Positions 32,221-45,400 of a stretch of DNA of 64,000 bases are shown one piece after another. Within the stretch, counting starts at the first letter, position 1, and each line of letters starts with the position of its first letter. The notes below the pieces were generated by a model. It was not told where the DNA came from. It saw only the letters and a program-made list of their open reading frames with translations, and did not search any database. The translations under genes and the position numbers were made by a program. Source of the DNA: Arthrobotrys musiformis. Taxonomy: Eukaryota > Ascomycota > Orbiliomycetes > Orbiliales > Orbiliaceae. The DNA lies in the NCBI GenBank assembly GCA_036971715.1, contig JAVHJL010000002.1:3504501-3568500 (forward strand), given 5' to 3'.

Positions 32221-34121
32221 ATGGCGGGTCCATCCTGCCCCAATCCCTCCTGCTCGAACCCGTCCGTCGAGGACATTGACGACAAACGAATCTGTACAAG
32301 CTGTGGTACCGTCGTCACTGAGTCCTTCATCGTCTCAGAAATCACCTTTGGTGAAACTTCATCCGGTGCTGCCGTTGTCCAAGGTTCCTATGTCGGAGCC
32401 GACCAAAAGCACGCCCGATCATCAGGTCCATTCCGTCGCCATGGTGCTGCTGAAACACGAGAGCAGGTCATCGCCAATGGTGGGTAACAATAATCCCTTT
32501 TTATATTCTCGCGCGAAATTTTTTTTTCTATGTTTTTGTGCCGTTTTTGGTGTTTTTGCAACCAGGGTCATTAGCTAATCGCGATTCGGATGTTGCAGGT
32601 CGTCGGAAACTGAATCAGCTAGCGTCGGCCTTAACCGTCCACGACCGATTTGTCGAGACCGCCGCCAGATACTTTACTCTCGCCGTCACACATAACTTTA
32701 TCCAAGGAAGAAAGACCCAGCATGTCGTTGCATGCTGTTTATACATTGCCTGCCGTTTGGATAAGAGTGCTCACATGCTTATCGACTTCTCCGATATCCT
32801 ACAGCTCAATGTCTTCTCCCTGGGAGCCACATATCTAAAGCTAGTTAAAACACTGAATCTCAACATACCTCAACTCGACCCGGAGTTATGGATTCGTCGT
32901 TTCGCCAGACATCTCGAGTTCGGAGACAAGACTCAGCAAGTTTGCCGAGATGCTATCAAAATTGTCCAGCGTATGGACCGAGATTGGATTATGGAGGGCC
33001 GCAGACCGGCCGGTGTCTGCGGAGCCGCCATCATCATTGCCGCCCGTATGAACAACTTTCGCAGAACGGTTACTGAGGTCGTCTACATTGTCAAAGTCGC
33101 CGGCATGACTATTAATAAGCGTCTAGAGGAATTCAAAAACACGAAAAGTAGTGAATTGACCGTTAGCGAGTTCCGTAACATGTGGCTGGAACAGTATCAC
33201 GACCCTCCGAGTTTCGGTGAGAATAAGACCAAGAAGAGGAGAAGAAGATGGGTGAAGAGTGTCAACGAAGACGGCGAAGTCATTGAGAATGAGGTCGAAG
33301 AATCCGCTGGTGCACCTTTCGTCGACCTTACAGCCGGCAATTTCCTCGGCCCTGATGGTCGGCTTGTGGGACCAGGTGCAGCAGCCGATTCCGCAAACGC
33401 AAATGCACAGAAAGCTTTCGGCAATGGGGCCTCAGCCGATGGGCCAGCTCGTAAGCGTCCTCGCGTCGACGCCGATGGCTTTGCAATCCCCGCCATCCCC
33501 ACTACCTCTGGGCCTTCCCCATATCAAGAAGTCACCACCATTCCCGCCCCACCTCGTCCGCAATCACCGCCTTCGGCAATCGCGTCGCCAGGAGGCACCC
33601 CCAACGGCGAATCCTCTCACTCGCCAATAGGTGAAGAGGTGAACGGAGGGCCAAAGAGCCCGCTTGAGGCAGAGATCCTCGCATTGATCAACAACCCCGA
33701 AACGCAGACTGCAGTCGAAGACATCCGACGTGAGCGTTTACGCCAGCAAGCGTTACTCCCGCCGTCCGCCGTCTCCGTCGATCCGGACAACCTCGAAGAT
33801 GTTGATGACGACGAAATCGAGTCAGTTATGATGACACCGGAAGAGGTAGCCCTGAAGACCAAGATCTGGTATGAGTACAACAGAGAATACATTCTCGCCC
33901 AAGAACAAAAGAGGCTCAAGGCCGAAGCGGACGAGAAGGCCGGCATCGGCAAGAAGGCACGCAAAAAGCGAGGCAAGGCGAAACCAAGAGACAGCAGTTT
34001 TCCAGATCTTGCGGCTAGTCCGGCGGAAGCCGCGAGAGAAATGATGAAGAAGAAAACATTTTCTAGGAAGATCAATTACGCAGCGTTGGATAGTTTGTTC
34101 GAGGATATCAAGGCACCTTAG
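32221..34121 (+). CDS. BRF1: RNA polymerase III transcription factor TFIIIB subunit Brf1
   Basis: Bridges TFIIIC, TBP and Pol III at tRNA and 5S genes, so nuclear. Exons 32221-32479 and 32599-34121 (593 residues); donor G|GTGGGT and acceptor TTGCAG restore IANGRRKLNQLAS. An N-terminal zinc ribbon is visible (C6, C11, then CTSC at 25-28). Two TFIIB-type cyclin folds follow: repeat 1 includes TQHVVACCLYIACRLDKSAHMLID, given here only in part, and repeat 2 includes RPAGVCGAAIIIAARM and the TEVVYIVKVAGMTI helix-turn-helix. A basic patch (TKKRRRRW) and a Pro/Ser-rich linker lead to the C-terminal Brf1 domain that binds TBP (YEYNREYILAQEQKRL, KKKTFSRKINYAALDSLFED). Length is normal for fungal Brf1. 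The call is secure. Confidence 0.95.
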
Positions 34122-36760
34122 GTTCGAAGTCTAGGTTTTCCTATCGCTTTTCAATTTTTTTATTTTTTTTTCCAACCCTGTTTCCTCCTCTATGCCTTTA
34201 GCGACGGAGTTCGAGATTTGCTTTTTATGGAGCTGTGTATTTTTTATACCTTTTATCACATTACACTTCAGAAGACGGGACTAATACAGATAGACCAGCA
34301 TCCAGAATGAATGTACACATAGAATTACATGTAACCACTACTTTGTTATTATACATATGCTTTGCTTCTACCCAGTCCATTCCATGATCCATACACGGAG
34401 TCTCCGTCTTGTATGTAATCAGTGCTATTACGTTATGCCATGAAGACACTTGATCAGGAATAGTCATAGCTACTGAACAACAGCGAGTGATTACCGCAGA
34501 GGAATTTCGCGGACTTGGGAGCCGGTTTGAAGGTAATGTGAAGAGTCTGTAGCAGACTTGAAGGCCTTATAAGTCTAACTAGAATAAGACCATAAATCGA
34601 CCCGTGTCCTCCGCGTCAATTCGCAAGTCTGTCAGTTACCCGCACGGTACTTAATTTAATCTCTAACATTGAAGGGTCAATACACCAGAGCTCACGGACA
34701 AAGCTATATGAAAAAAACGTAGGAGGGGGTGTATAAATACCAAAGTATAAATCCTAACGACCGAGTTGCTTGAAATTAGCGCCGCCCGGACGGCATAGGT
34801 TAGTAGTAATATCAAATAAAGATGAAATGCGCATATACGCCTGGATAGTTACTTAAGTACTTAATGCACCACTAACGATACTATGTTAAAAATTCTAAAA
34901 CCCCAATTTCCGGTAACTAATCGAATCGAATCGAATCCTTCCCTAGCACCGATGCAATGCAATGCAGGAACCGTCGGTAATAAAACATCGAATTGGTCGA
35001 GACGACCCCGGCGCCAAAAAAAACGCCCGTTTCGCTGACAACACGCGCGTTGGACTGGGAAAAATACAACAATCCTTTACGGAGGACAATTTTGTTCCGC
35101 TGGACAACCGGCAGAAAAATTACTTGGAAAGATTCTACATGTTCACCGTTTTCTACGAGAGAGTTTTTTACGTGGGACAAAAAAAAAGTTCTTCTAAAAA
35201 AACCAACCCGTTTCCAAAGAATGGAAGGGCCCTTTTCAAATTTGTATTGATTAATTTTTTTCTCCACTATCGAGAGCATATAATGGATCTCTTGATTCCA
35301 CCGCAAGCACACACACACAAATACATATACCAAAAAAGATGCTCCACAAGGCTTTCCCACAAGGAAAAAAAAAAGATATATAATATTCCAACTTTTTTTT
35401 CTCAGTGTTCGCCTATTCCAAGTCGATTTGCGCTGTAGCAAAACAACAATTGTATGCAAGAGAGAGATAAAAAAAACCCGTTCCAAAAAAAAAAAAAAAA
35501 AAAAAAAAAGAAAAAAAAAGGAACCGAGAAAAAAGTATGAACGAGAAATGTAAAACTCAGAAAAGAAGAAAAATTTGTCACGAAGAGGACACTTGCGTAT
35601 GGATCTCGGATGAAAGAGAGAAAGACAACAGTTTGAAATTTCCCACAAAAATGCATGAAAGATTTTTTGACACCGATAATCCTTGAAATTTTTTTCAGTT
35701 TTGCCCCGAACACTAGATTAAAAGAAAAAAAGAGAAAGAAAAAAGAAGATAGAAGAAGAAAAAGAAAAGTCTTTCATACAGTCAATAAGACAAAGTAGAA
35801 GTTGAAATGGGAGACGAACAGAAACATGGGTATAATAAGCAGAGAAAAAGAACGTAAGACCTGATTAAACTATAAGAAGCAGAATATACAAGGTTAAAAT
35901 AAGGGAAGGGGGAAAAGCAAGCCACTCATGAATGCCAAAGCGACAAGAAACAATTGGTTTATCGGGATGCAAATTGGAGTACAAGTTGAAATAAAAGACA
36001 AGATTTTAGAGAACCAAAAACAGAGGGAATTCGTAAAGCCATTAGGGGAATTTGGATAGATAGGAACAGTTGGGTAATATGGAAACTTTGCCGCCACCGT
36101 TTGAATGAATTTTCGGTATTTTTTTGGGCTTGTTTTCGAGAATCGATAAGGGGGGAAATGATATGGGGGTCTCGTATTCTGGAGTCCCTCGCTATAAAGG
36201 CCGGATGAGCTGATGGTCCATAATGGTCCGTCGTCGAACCCGGAGGATAGAAGAGAATATAGAAGAAAGATCGCTGTGGACGCCGCATAGAATGTTACAA
36301 AAGAACCAGAAACAAAAAGGAAAAAGAAAAGGAAAAGTGAAAAAGAAAAGAAAACGCTAACATAATCATGCACTGAGCCAGGAAGAATAACCATGGAGAA
36401 GAAGAAAAAAACCGGGGAAAGGGCTTCAAGATAACGCTCGATACCGATATCCAGATCCTCAGTCAATCCAGCCGCACTGTCTAGATGTATGTCGTTTCAG
36501 GCAAGTCGGATATTAGAACGAGAAAAGCGCTCGGACCCAGAGAAAAGAAGCAATTAAACGAATCGTTCCGTCCGAACGAAAGAATTAAACTCCGATAGTT
36601 GAAGATAAAAAACCCCAGATAAAACGAAATACTTTTATAGAAAAAAAAACCGGCTTTTTTTATCTCCTTCCGTGAATGGTGAACCGAAAAAGTGAACAAG
36701 TTGATTTGGTTGGTGTAGGAACGCCGCAATGATGTCTATTGAGAAGTTAAAGGAATGATC
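34122..36760. other. Intergenic, 2.6 kb, 3' flanks of BRF1 and cyclin genes
   Basis: Tail-to-tail region. The right part (35400-36750) is purine-rich on the plus strand, as expected for U-rich 3' untranslated sequence of the minus-strand cyclin gene. Frames seen there (for example a Phe-rich one at 35894-36466 minus) are products of that bias. It includes a 25-base A-run and a TATAAATA at 34732-34739 not tied to any gene. Confidence 0.45.
35485..35509. repeat. A25 homopolymer
   Basis: Twenty-five consecutive A residues, followed by G and nine more A. Likely length-unstable. Confidence 0.9.
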
Positions 36761-38278
36761 TCAGGCAACGATCTGGTGGCCGTAGCCCACGGCGAAGTTG
36801 GGATACATCGATGGTGGCGTCGGCAACTGAGGAATTCGGGTATGGAAGCATGTAACACAATTGCAAGCTCCCTTAAAGCCCTGCATCATGAGTGGAGGCG
36901 AGATCCGCGATGGAGAGACTCTAGACGGGAACTGGTGCTTGCTTCCAAAGTGGTGGCCCCAGTTGCTAATTGGGAACTCCCAAGCAGGCGTGGTGGGTCC
37001 AGATGAAGCCAAGGATGGGGGAGATGGTTGAGCGGAAGAGGTCAAGTCGGGGCACCAGTAAGCGCCATCATTCATCTGGCTTTGACGAAGGTGGTCACCA
37101 ATGTAGCCATGGGGGAGAGCCGACTGTGGGTGTTGGAGTTGAGGAGAGAAGGTTTGGTTGGTGAATGACATGGTGTGGCGACGATTGTTCATGATGTTGG
37201 TATTGATTGGGGAGAGGACTGGAGCATGATGGACCTGTCTCTGACTAATAAACGAGTCCCAAGATGCTTTCCAGGAGTCGAACCCTGTGTAACCAGGACG
37301 CGCAACATGGAGTTGCCATCCGATCGCAGCCAACCAGTCTGCCTCCAACTGATTGAGTTCAGTGACCTGGAGTCCCGTTACGTCTGCCCACGAACGGTTC
37401 TGGAAAGTGTTATCATCCAAGAACTTGCTCGCAAGGAGTAATGAGATGGTGCACATTCGATAAAGGTGAGCCAATCCCTTGTGCTGGGTAGTCGGAGGAC
37501 AATTGTTCATTCTATGAGACAAATAATCCAAAGACAGGATGACCGTGGAGGATGGCAAACGAGTCGACTGCAAGATAGTGAAGACAAACTTCTTGAAGGA
37601 TGAAACGGTTTGCTGACTCTGAGACCCCGGAAGAATTCTAGACGCATTGTTAATTTCATCCACTGACAGTGTGAAGATTGATAAAACATACATTCCGATG
37701 GCCATGGAGGTAACGAACTCAGCCATGTCCTCGATTTCGTAGTCCAACACCTGAGCGACGCCACCAGTTGGCTTCTCCTCGGCCTTAGCGGGAGCAGACT
37801 TGGCGTCGTTGCGAGTATTCCAGGGCAACTGCATGTTCTCATCGGACTTCATGCCGTTGAGAGGGGGGAGGGTGTTGCAGTTGGCAGGATGAGCGAGTCC
37901 CGGGGGGAACTGCAAGCTCTGCTGTCGGTACCCTGGGTGGTACTGCTGCATCTGGTTATAGCTGTCGAATCCAGCCTTCTGATCATGCATGCCGTACATG
38001 GCATACTGATGGTAGTACATGGACTCTGGTGGAGTGATGGGAAGTCCCGGTGGGGGACGGGCGTAGAAGGATGGCATAATGGATGAAAGGAGAAGCCGAA
38101 CAGGAACAGCCGAAGGTGAACAGCTTGTGATACTGTTCACGCCTTTGCTGGAGGTCGCGAAAGATGGGTTAGCCCGAGCTGCCTGTGGGATGAAAGAGTG
38201 ACGATGGTTGTTGGACGATGACGACGATGATGTGCCATGGGCAACAACAAATGCCACGGTCCGCGAAGCCATCTTCAA
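36761..38278 (-). CDS. Pho85-type cyclin (Pcl/Clg1-like), up to 505 residues
   Basis: Regulatory subunit of a Pho85-family kinase by similarity. Single-exon frame. The cyclin box spans roughly residues 185-330 and contains FKKFVFTILQSTRLPSST, LSLDYLSHRMNN, YRMCTISLLLASKFLDDN, then WADVTGLQVTELNQLEADWL and AIGWQLHV, the typical Pcl/Pho80 order. It is flanked by Gln/Tyr/Pro-rich low-complexity regions. The C-terminus carries a CNCVTCFH Cys cluster. Two starts are possible: the first ATG (38278), or Met68 at 38077 (MPSFYARPPPGLPITPPES). The second looks more like a cyclin N-terminus, because the first 67 residues are Ser-rich and could be translated leader. A very long gene-free region lies upstream, which suggests extended transcriptional control. 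Confidence 0.85.
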   Translation of the reverse strand: MKMASRTVAFVVAHGTSSSSSSNNHRHSFIPQAARANPSFATSSKGVNSITSCSPSAVPVRLLLSSIMPSFYARPPPGLPITPPESMYYHQYAMYGMHDQKAGFDSYNQMQQYHPGYRQQSLQFPPGLAHPANCNTLPPLNGMKSDENMQLPWNTRNDAKSAPAKAEEKPTGGVAQVLDYEIEDMAEFVTSMAIGMYVLSIFTLSVDEINNASRILPGSQSQQTVSSFKKFVFTILQSTRLPSSTVILSLDYLSHRMNNCPPTTQHKGLAHLYRMCTISLLLASKFLDDNTFQNRSWADVTGLQVTELNQLEADWLAAIGWQLHVARPGYTGFDSWKASWDSFISQRQVHHAPVLSPINTNIMNNRRHTMSFTNQTFSPQLQHPQSALPHGYIGDHLRQSQMNDGAYWCPDLTSSAQPSPPSLASSGPTTPAWEFPISNWGHHFGSKHQFPSRVSPSRISPPLMMQGFKGACNCVTCFHTRIPQLPTPPSMYPNFAVGYGHQIVA

Positions 38279-40342
38279 AAACTAGACTCGCCACCAGAGT
38301 TGGGCAAAAAAATAACTTACCAGTTCCTAATTTGACTCCGGAAAAATTACCCAGGAAAACTGTTTCCACGGGTAAATTTTAGGCGTAAGGCGAAGAATGC
38401 TCAAGCAAATAGAACCGACACAAAATATAAAAATAATAGCCAACTATACAAAAGATGACCAAATCACAAATCTATAGCAATAGAACCAGATCCGTAACCA
38501 AAGGGAACCACAAAAAATAAAGAAAGGTGTATCCGTTAAAACAAGAGGCTTTTATGGGGTGGACGAGAGGGTGCGAGAGAGTGGATGATGATGTGACTGG
38601 CCGGTGAGAGAAACCTGCTCTTTGAAGCAAAAGGCGGACCAGAGGATGTGTCGGAGAGGGAGGCGACTAGACCGGGGTAGCCCAACGGTCAGTTGGAGGA
38701 AAAGAAAGAAAGGAAACTCTTAGTGCTGTAGACCGAGCATCCAGTTATATTTCGTCGATGGTATTCCAGATAAACGAGCAGACGTAATCGTTTCGTTTCC
38801 AAACTATCGAGACTTCAACCTGTTCCTGTGATGTTTCGGTAGATTGTACGCAGTAGAACGATCTCCTGGGAATCTGTATAACTGGTATCCGGGCGAAGGA
38901 TGAGTGAAGCGGTTGGACCGAGAGGAAATACTTAGTTAAAAGCTCCACTGCTCGGGAGAGGGTTTCGAATATTTTTTCGAGGGAATAGATCCTGCTAAGA
39001 GAGAAGTTTCTGTTCCGTTCGCAATCCCAGGGGGGTGTATAGGGACGTAGTTTTGATGGCAAAAAAACGTGGTCTGTATGAGCACGAAGAGCAAATTTGC
39101 AGCAATGCACTAGAAGGAAACAAACTGGAAGCAGACAAGAAAATACGGCAGGGGTATCAGAATGATTCGAAGTTGCGAGGGTAATGTCCTGGATCCGGTG
39201 GCACTAGGCAATAAAAAGCGGCGGGAGGGTCGGCGGTTGCAAGGAGATATTAGTATAAAATTAGGGGGATGCGTGGATTTCGAGCACAATATGACTGTGA
39301 AAAATAACCTCGCGGCAGCAAGATTGATGAAGAAGAAAATATTTTTTGCTCAACCGAGTCTACCGAACCAGAAGAAGGCCGTGAGTGGAACCGTGGATGC
39401 CAGAACCAATGTTGTCTGATATATAAGATCCCGTCCGTGAAGATTTGTAGGAGGAAATAAATATATAAAAAAAAAAAATCGTATATGTAGCAGTAGTATT
39501 TGCAGTTGTAGTGGTTGTAGTTGATGCCGAAGATGACGATGGTGATAATCAAAACAAAAGAGAGAGAAAGCCGTATATTCCCTCCACTCGGTGAATGCGT
39601 CGAGTATAATCGCCCAAGCAAGTTGGTACTCCAAGTAAATGGGTTCTCAAAGGGACCGGGACTTTTTTTGGTTTTATTCTTTTTCGATTTCCTTTTTCTG
39701 GATGCAATGCTGCAAGGGAACGGTGGACGGTGCAAAGATGATAAACAAGTTCGAGGTTCGACCTTTAAAACTGTTTCTTAGATCTTGTACTGTTTCCCGC
39801 GAACGACCAAGAATAGACCGTTTCGAGATTGGACCGAGGGAAAGCGCAAAGCCGTGTCGAGAGAGAACTAGGAGCGATTAAGAACGTTTTGAGGTTTTGG
39901 TTTGTCGTAGCTTGTAGTCAACAGCAAGGTGACACACAGGCACGGAGTGAGAGGTAGGAGAAAGGGAGAGGCGGTTTGGGGTTGACGGATGAGGTGAGGT
40001 TGAAGAGGGAGGTGAGGGAAAGGGAAGGGTCTTGGTTTTAGGGAGAGATGGGGGAGGATGGGATTGGAGGAGGAGGAGGAGCAGGAGCAGGAGAGGAGCA
40101 GTGGTAAGAGTTCCCACAAAACAAAAACACTTTCTCTAGTACACTACACACAGAGGACATACAGTCGCCCCCCCATGCACAGCAAGTATAACTAAACCCA
40201 AGTATGGAGTAAGTACCAGGGCCACCCACCGCTGCAAGTAACTCTGCACTAGCTAACTACTATCCCTCTCTCACACTCTCTTTCTCTTACGGTGCTGCTC
40301 CCCATCAAGAACACACACCGAGACTCTCTCGAATGAGTGGTG

Positions 40343-40366
40343 TGTGGGTGTGGGTGTGGGTGTGGG
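40343..40366. repeat. TGTGGG hexanucleotide x4
   Basis: Four perfect TGTGGG units. The unit is not the TTAGGG telomere repeat. It lies in the distal upstream region of the cyclin gene. Confidence 0.85.
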
Positions 40367-40782
40367 AGAAGCAAAGAAGATGGATGCTGCCGCCGTTTCA
40401 CCCTGGATAGTGCACTGCAGCACGAACGGAAAACTCTAGTGGGTTACTGGGAGAGACAAGAGCAAGTGCAGGAGGCAGACAGAGACCAGGCAGGCCAGGC
40501 AGGGAACAGACGAGTGACAGCACCTTCACGTCGAGAGGGTTAAGGAACCGCAACCGCAGCAGCCAGCAAGAAGCCTGCTTAGCGTGGGTGGGTTCTCCTG
40601 CTCTTCCCTGTTCTTGCTTGTTTTAAAAAAGGGCAAAGCCTGCCAGCTAATGCACGAAAATCAGCAGGCAAACGAATAAGAAATGAGAACGAGCAAATTA
40701 AGAGACATCCGTCTTCCCTCTTCTCTTCTCCCTCCAAAAAAGCAAATGAGGTTGCACTCCCCCAAAGAGACAAGAGGGAAAG

Positions 40783-40812
<30 letters not shown>
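40783..40812. repeat. A30 homopolymer
   Basis: Thirty consecutive A residues in the gene-free stretch. This is the longest homopolymer noticed in the window. Confidence 0.9.
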
Positions 40813-40814
<2 letters not shown>

Positions 40815-42440
40815 TGACGGCAGCCGATCTTTCAATGTCGGTTCACCAAAAAAGAAACAAAATAATGTAAGAAGCAAAGGCCCTTCTCGATCAATACGAA
40901 ATGACGGGCCTGTGATTCGATTAACTTCAGGACATTACATACACACACAGCACCATTACTGTGAGGTCCTGCACACCCTCACACACATCGGATGGACGGT
41001 GTGGATGCAATATGCCCGTATGGATGAGCAAACGGGCTGAGCGGAGACCCATACTGTCAGAACTACAGGATGCCAGGCCTCGAATCATCATATCCATCAT
41101 ATCATCACTACGTCGACCCCATCTTTTGCGTGGGAGATCTCGTCGAAAGGATTGGGCCGGCTCCATAATTAACACACCTCCATTGCAGGTACAAACTTCC
41201 TGATGGCTCCAAGTACCAGTATTCTGTATCCTGATAGTCAATTGATCATTATTATTATTATTGTCGATATTATTGCGCTTCCCCCGACATTCATTATATC
41301 GATGGGAAGGTCGATGGGAAGGTCGGGTTCTGATGCCATGCCATGCCAGCCCCAGTCTGTCAGTCCCACAGCCAACCGGCAGACCGCGGTGGAGGCGATG
41401 GAGCCAAAAATGAGGGGGGGTGTTCAAGGATGGTCAACGTTGCCCTCTTGCGTGTTTTCTGACATCTACCTGACGACGATATCACCGTCATTACTTTCCC
41501 CTCTTGTCTGCCATTTCTAAGGCAAAAGAAGAGCAGAAGAAAAAAAGTAACCCACAAAATACAGAAAATTTTGAGGTTCCTGTTCACAAAGGAAAAAAAA
41601 AAAAAAAACGATCATTCCTCTTTTCAGAGAATGAAGCCTAACTCAGATCTTTGATCTAACTTTAGTCTCGCTACAACTCAAAAGAGTCCTCTGCAAGTAT
41701 CAAATAGCCCCGATCGAGAAGGACAGGAATGTTCGGAACGACTCCGCCTTCAACGCAAGCGGTACCTCGTTCCCTACCAAAATTCTATGTGGGTTCTGGT
41801 ATCTCCCCGGTCGACGCGAACCACCTTAGAAACTAGGGGTTCAAGAGCAAAAAGCATCCCCACGTTTGACCCAGCCATGCAACTCGCTCGTCTCCCATTG
41901 GTGAGGTAATGGATGTCACTACTAATGCATGCAGCCAGCGTTCTGTAAAGTTCGAGGAAAATGCTGCGGCTTCTACTGGTCGAACATCCAGATGCTGGCA
42001 AACATAAACACCCGATATTATCTTCTTATTGGGCCCGCCAGCGCCGATAAAGCACCTCCGGGCGAGTAAGAACCACAGCAACCAAGGGAAAATAACCAGG
42101 AAAGCAGTGCTCTCGGTCAGAATTGAAATTGACGGATGCACCTTCCTCTCATTGCTAATATTTGATCAAATCTTAGAAATTTGAGCGGCGTCTTGCCCAT
42201 TCAAGATTGCTTCCGGCTCCTGTATTGAGAGAGCCGGATCGTTAACGAGGAATTCCTCACGAAACAAAGAACGATTCGAGGTCCTGTTAGCCATCACATG
42301 TCCTCTGCATGCATGTCATATTGGTACTCTTGCCAGTCGTCGATACCTTGCTGCCAGGGTTCCAATATATACGAGCAGAGGTACCCGAACTAGCCGTCGA
42401 ATTTTCCAGATTTAGTGACCACCACTATTTTTTATTTTTA

Positions 42441-42458
42441 TTTTTTTTTTTTTTTTTT
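42441..42458. repeat. T18 homopolymer
   Basis: Eighteen consecutive T residues, preceded by further T-rich sequence (ATTTTTTATTTTTA). Non-coding context. Confidence 0.9.
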
Positions 42459-45400
42459 CCCGCAAGACTTTTCCTCTCACCAAAAAAAAACTCAGAACCA
42501 AAAAGAAGAGAAAAAGAAAAAGGAAAGAAGGATGGGGAGCAGGGAAGTAGCCTTTTTTCCACTCGTCGACATGGTGATGACAACCCAAAAAAGAAACTGA
42601 CAGGGCGCCTGGTTGGCCAAAAAACATGCGAGCTCGTCACCTTTTCAGATAAATTCTTTTTTTGTTTTTCGAGCTTTCCACCACAATAAGGGTTGTTACG
42701 GGCTTAGTGTCGCACATGTTAATGGGGGGAGAAGTGGAGCAGACATGTCGAGACGACAATACTTTTCGTGCATCTGACCTGATATTTCGATGGACGACGA
42801 ATTAACCAACCAGCCCAAAGACAATATTAGGGCTCGCTTTTGGGACACAAAATATCACATTGCGGTGTGATCTGGATGGGTTTTCTTCCCTTCATCCCTT
42901 AACCCTTTTCATGCAGAGAAAGTTTAATGTGATTTTCCCTATGTGCTGTTCATCTTTGCTTCTCGGAATTCGAACCGTGTCAAGAACCCTTATTGGCCTT
43001 GTTCATCCCAATATGATATGGGTGGGGCCTTTTTAGTTTCACGTTCAAAATAGACAGGCGGAAGGTGGACCTACCACAATATGGGCGACGGGGGGGTAGG
43101 GCAGGCGCGTGTGGAGGTGAGCCCAGCGGCATGGGAAATGCAGATGGCGTCGATGGATTGTTTTCAACGACACTGCAAACAACCTTGCTGGCCATGGCGG
43201 AAACCACGGCTTGAACGAAAAGAAAGAGGCACAGGAATCTGATTAATCGCTCTTCTTGTCCCCATCGCATCGTCGGTATCGATGTTGCCACAGACCCGAC
43301 TGGCTGGATGTTCCCCCAGATCTCATTTTCGATTCGCCTTCCTCAACACGGTACATTCGAAATCGGGGCCCGCTTTCCATTCGAGCTCGAACCGCATGAA
43401 TATCGAGCAACGACGTCAAGCTTTCATCATATCAGACCAAAATCAAAACCAGAAAGAAACAGACCGAACCAGACAAAAAAGTCCCCTTCGGCATTTCTCA
43501 TTATCGAAGCTTCTATTTTGATATTTCAAAGCAAAATCGATGCCGCAGCTTGGCGTGGATCAGGGCGCAATTTCGTTTAGATAATGCTTCTACCCTGACC
43601 TAGTCGACAATTGCGTTGACGGGGCGCAATCAGTGCCTGAGAACCCTTAACCCTTAACCAGCCTCTGGCCCTGGTCGCTCCTCAGACGGAAAGTGGGAGA
43701 AAACAATGGTCCATCTGACCGTCGTCGATATCGACCGTGGATGGATCTTCAGGAGCAGGCCCAGCCACTCTTCCAGAGTTCTGCCGCGATGACTCCGAAC
43801 TGCCAGAACCAAACCGCTGTTTTCGATAAAATTTCGAGGGAATGGGTATTTTGATATTTATCCCCTCCTAATATCTAGCTAATGCAGGACGGTTCGTAAT
43901 TTTAGCAGCGTCTTTTTACGAATACCCCGGAAAAGGGATAATTGTTTTGCTTCAACGTCAACATCTGAGAGAAATATCTTCCAGAATATCATATCATATT
44001 TTTATTTTATTTGACTTCTTATTTTTTATTTTTTCTGTGTCTTCGCAGGACTTTGCTTTGCAACCGCCCGCCCAGCCAATCAGATGCCCATACCCCCGCC
44101 TTATGCAGCAGTATTACAAAATTCCTAAGAAGAAAGTTGGTCAGACCAGAATCGAATCCACCTCGACAGCGGCTTTCCTTCTTTTCTTCTTTCCTTTTTC
44201 CTTTACCCCCCCGTTTGTTTCGTGGACAACCAGGCCTAGTAAGTCTCTAATCAGACCCGGCGATTTTCTTGAAGGTAAGTTTCAATTTTCGTTCTCGAGA
44301 AAGAATGAACGAACCCTTCCTTTCCTCCACCTATTCCCTCTTCACGGCGATCTCTCGCTACATACCCCTACTTCACACTAGGAAGCCCCCGAACCCCCCC
44401 TCCCTTGCCTCACTCTCGGGTGTTAAATCCCGTTTCCAGTCTTGACATTTAACGTTCCTTAATAATGTGCAAGCTTTTCCATTTGTCTTTCATAAAAAAA
44501 AAATTTAACTTGCTCAAGGCACAGAGGAGAACAAAAAGTCAATGTGTGAAAAATATGGGCAAATGCGGAACGCAGGAGAAACAAGAAAACCTTGAATGTA
44601 TATTCTGTGTAGCCATTTGGGAACGATAGCTTGGCGCGCACTTCGAAAAAGGTCCAAAACCGTATTGAGGAAAGCATCATCCTGACTTCGGTTCACAATT
44701 GTCAAACGAAAGCGTAAGCCCCACAGGACGACATCATCGTTGTCGGTTGGATTTGGAGGGGAACCGGGTATTCGAGGGGACAGGAATAGGGTATCATTCA
44801 GCATCAAACTACCTCGCTGTAGACGCTGGAGGCTGCACATGTCAGATATGGTAATAAACCCTTCGCATATTCCGTATATCGGACTAAGAACCCTTTACCC
44901 GTCACTTTGGTGTCGCCTCTTCGGATCGGTGCCTGGGCTGAAGGTTTTCCCTCACGGTCCAGCGTCAAATAAGGTAATGGGTTATTCTCGTGACGAACTA
45001 GTAGGGATTTTGCTTCCCTTTCTTAATCTCTCGTCTACAAAGTCACTTCTGTACCGAGTTCCGTATACCGGTGTATCAACTACACCTTTATGTTCGGAAA
45101 TCTCGAATCTGATTGCTTAAACGAAAGGTACCATGTACGGACCGAGTACCTTTTGACAGCTGTCCGCCGCCATATATTGGATTACACCCCCCGATTTTTG
45201 CCATTTCGATTCGGCCCTACGCGGAAACGAGTAGTCAACCTCGATCAAGTCGACCGCACACCCTTCCCGTTTACAGAATGTCGTTCCGGGCAAAGACCGA
45301 CACATGATTTTCCCTATTTTCCTCCCACCCCCAACGAAACGAAAAGGGTCCACAACTTCCGACCTTCTCGAACGAAAATACACCAACCGAAAGCATCCTC

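Noticed and set aside
34917..36729. Long Phe/Leu/Ser-rich frames on the minus strand
   Set aside because: Driven by purine-rich plus-strand sequence in the 3' flank of the cyclin gene; low complexity throughout.
37270..37290. tRNA-like B-box (minus GGGTTCGACTCCT)
   Set aside because: Falls inside the cyclin coding sequence (GYTGFDSWK) and lacks the rest of a tRNA.
42960..42985. tRNA-like B-box on the minus strand (GGTTCGAATTCC)
   Set aside because: No A-box, acceptor stem or cloverleaf pairing could be found at the required distance.
43642..43659. AACCCTTAACCCTTAACC, telomere-like
   Set aside because: The unit is CCCTTAA rather than CCCTAA, only two copies occur, and the context is internal.
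43947..44381. 144-codon plus-strand frame with hydrophobic N-terminus
   Set aside because: Extremely Phe/Ser/Pro-biased from T/C-rich tracts; no conserved motif and no downstream exon that continues it.
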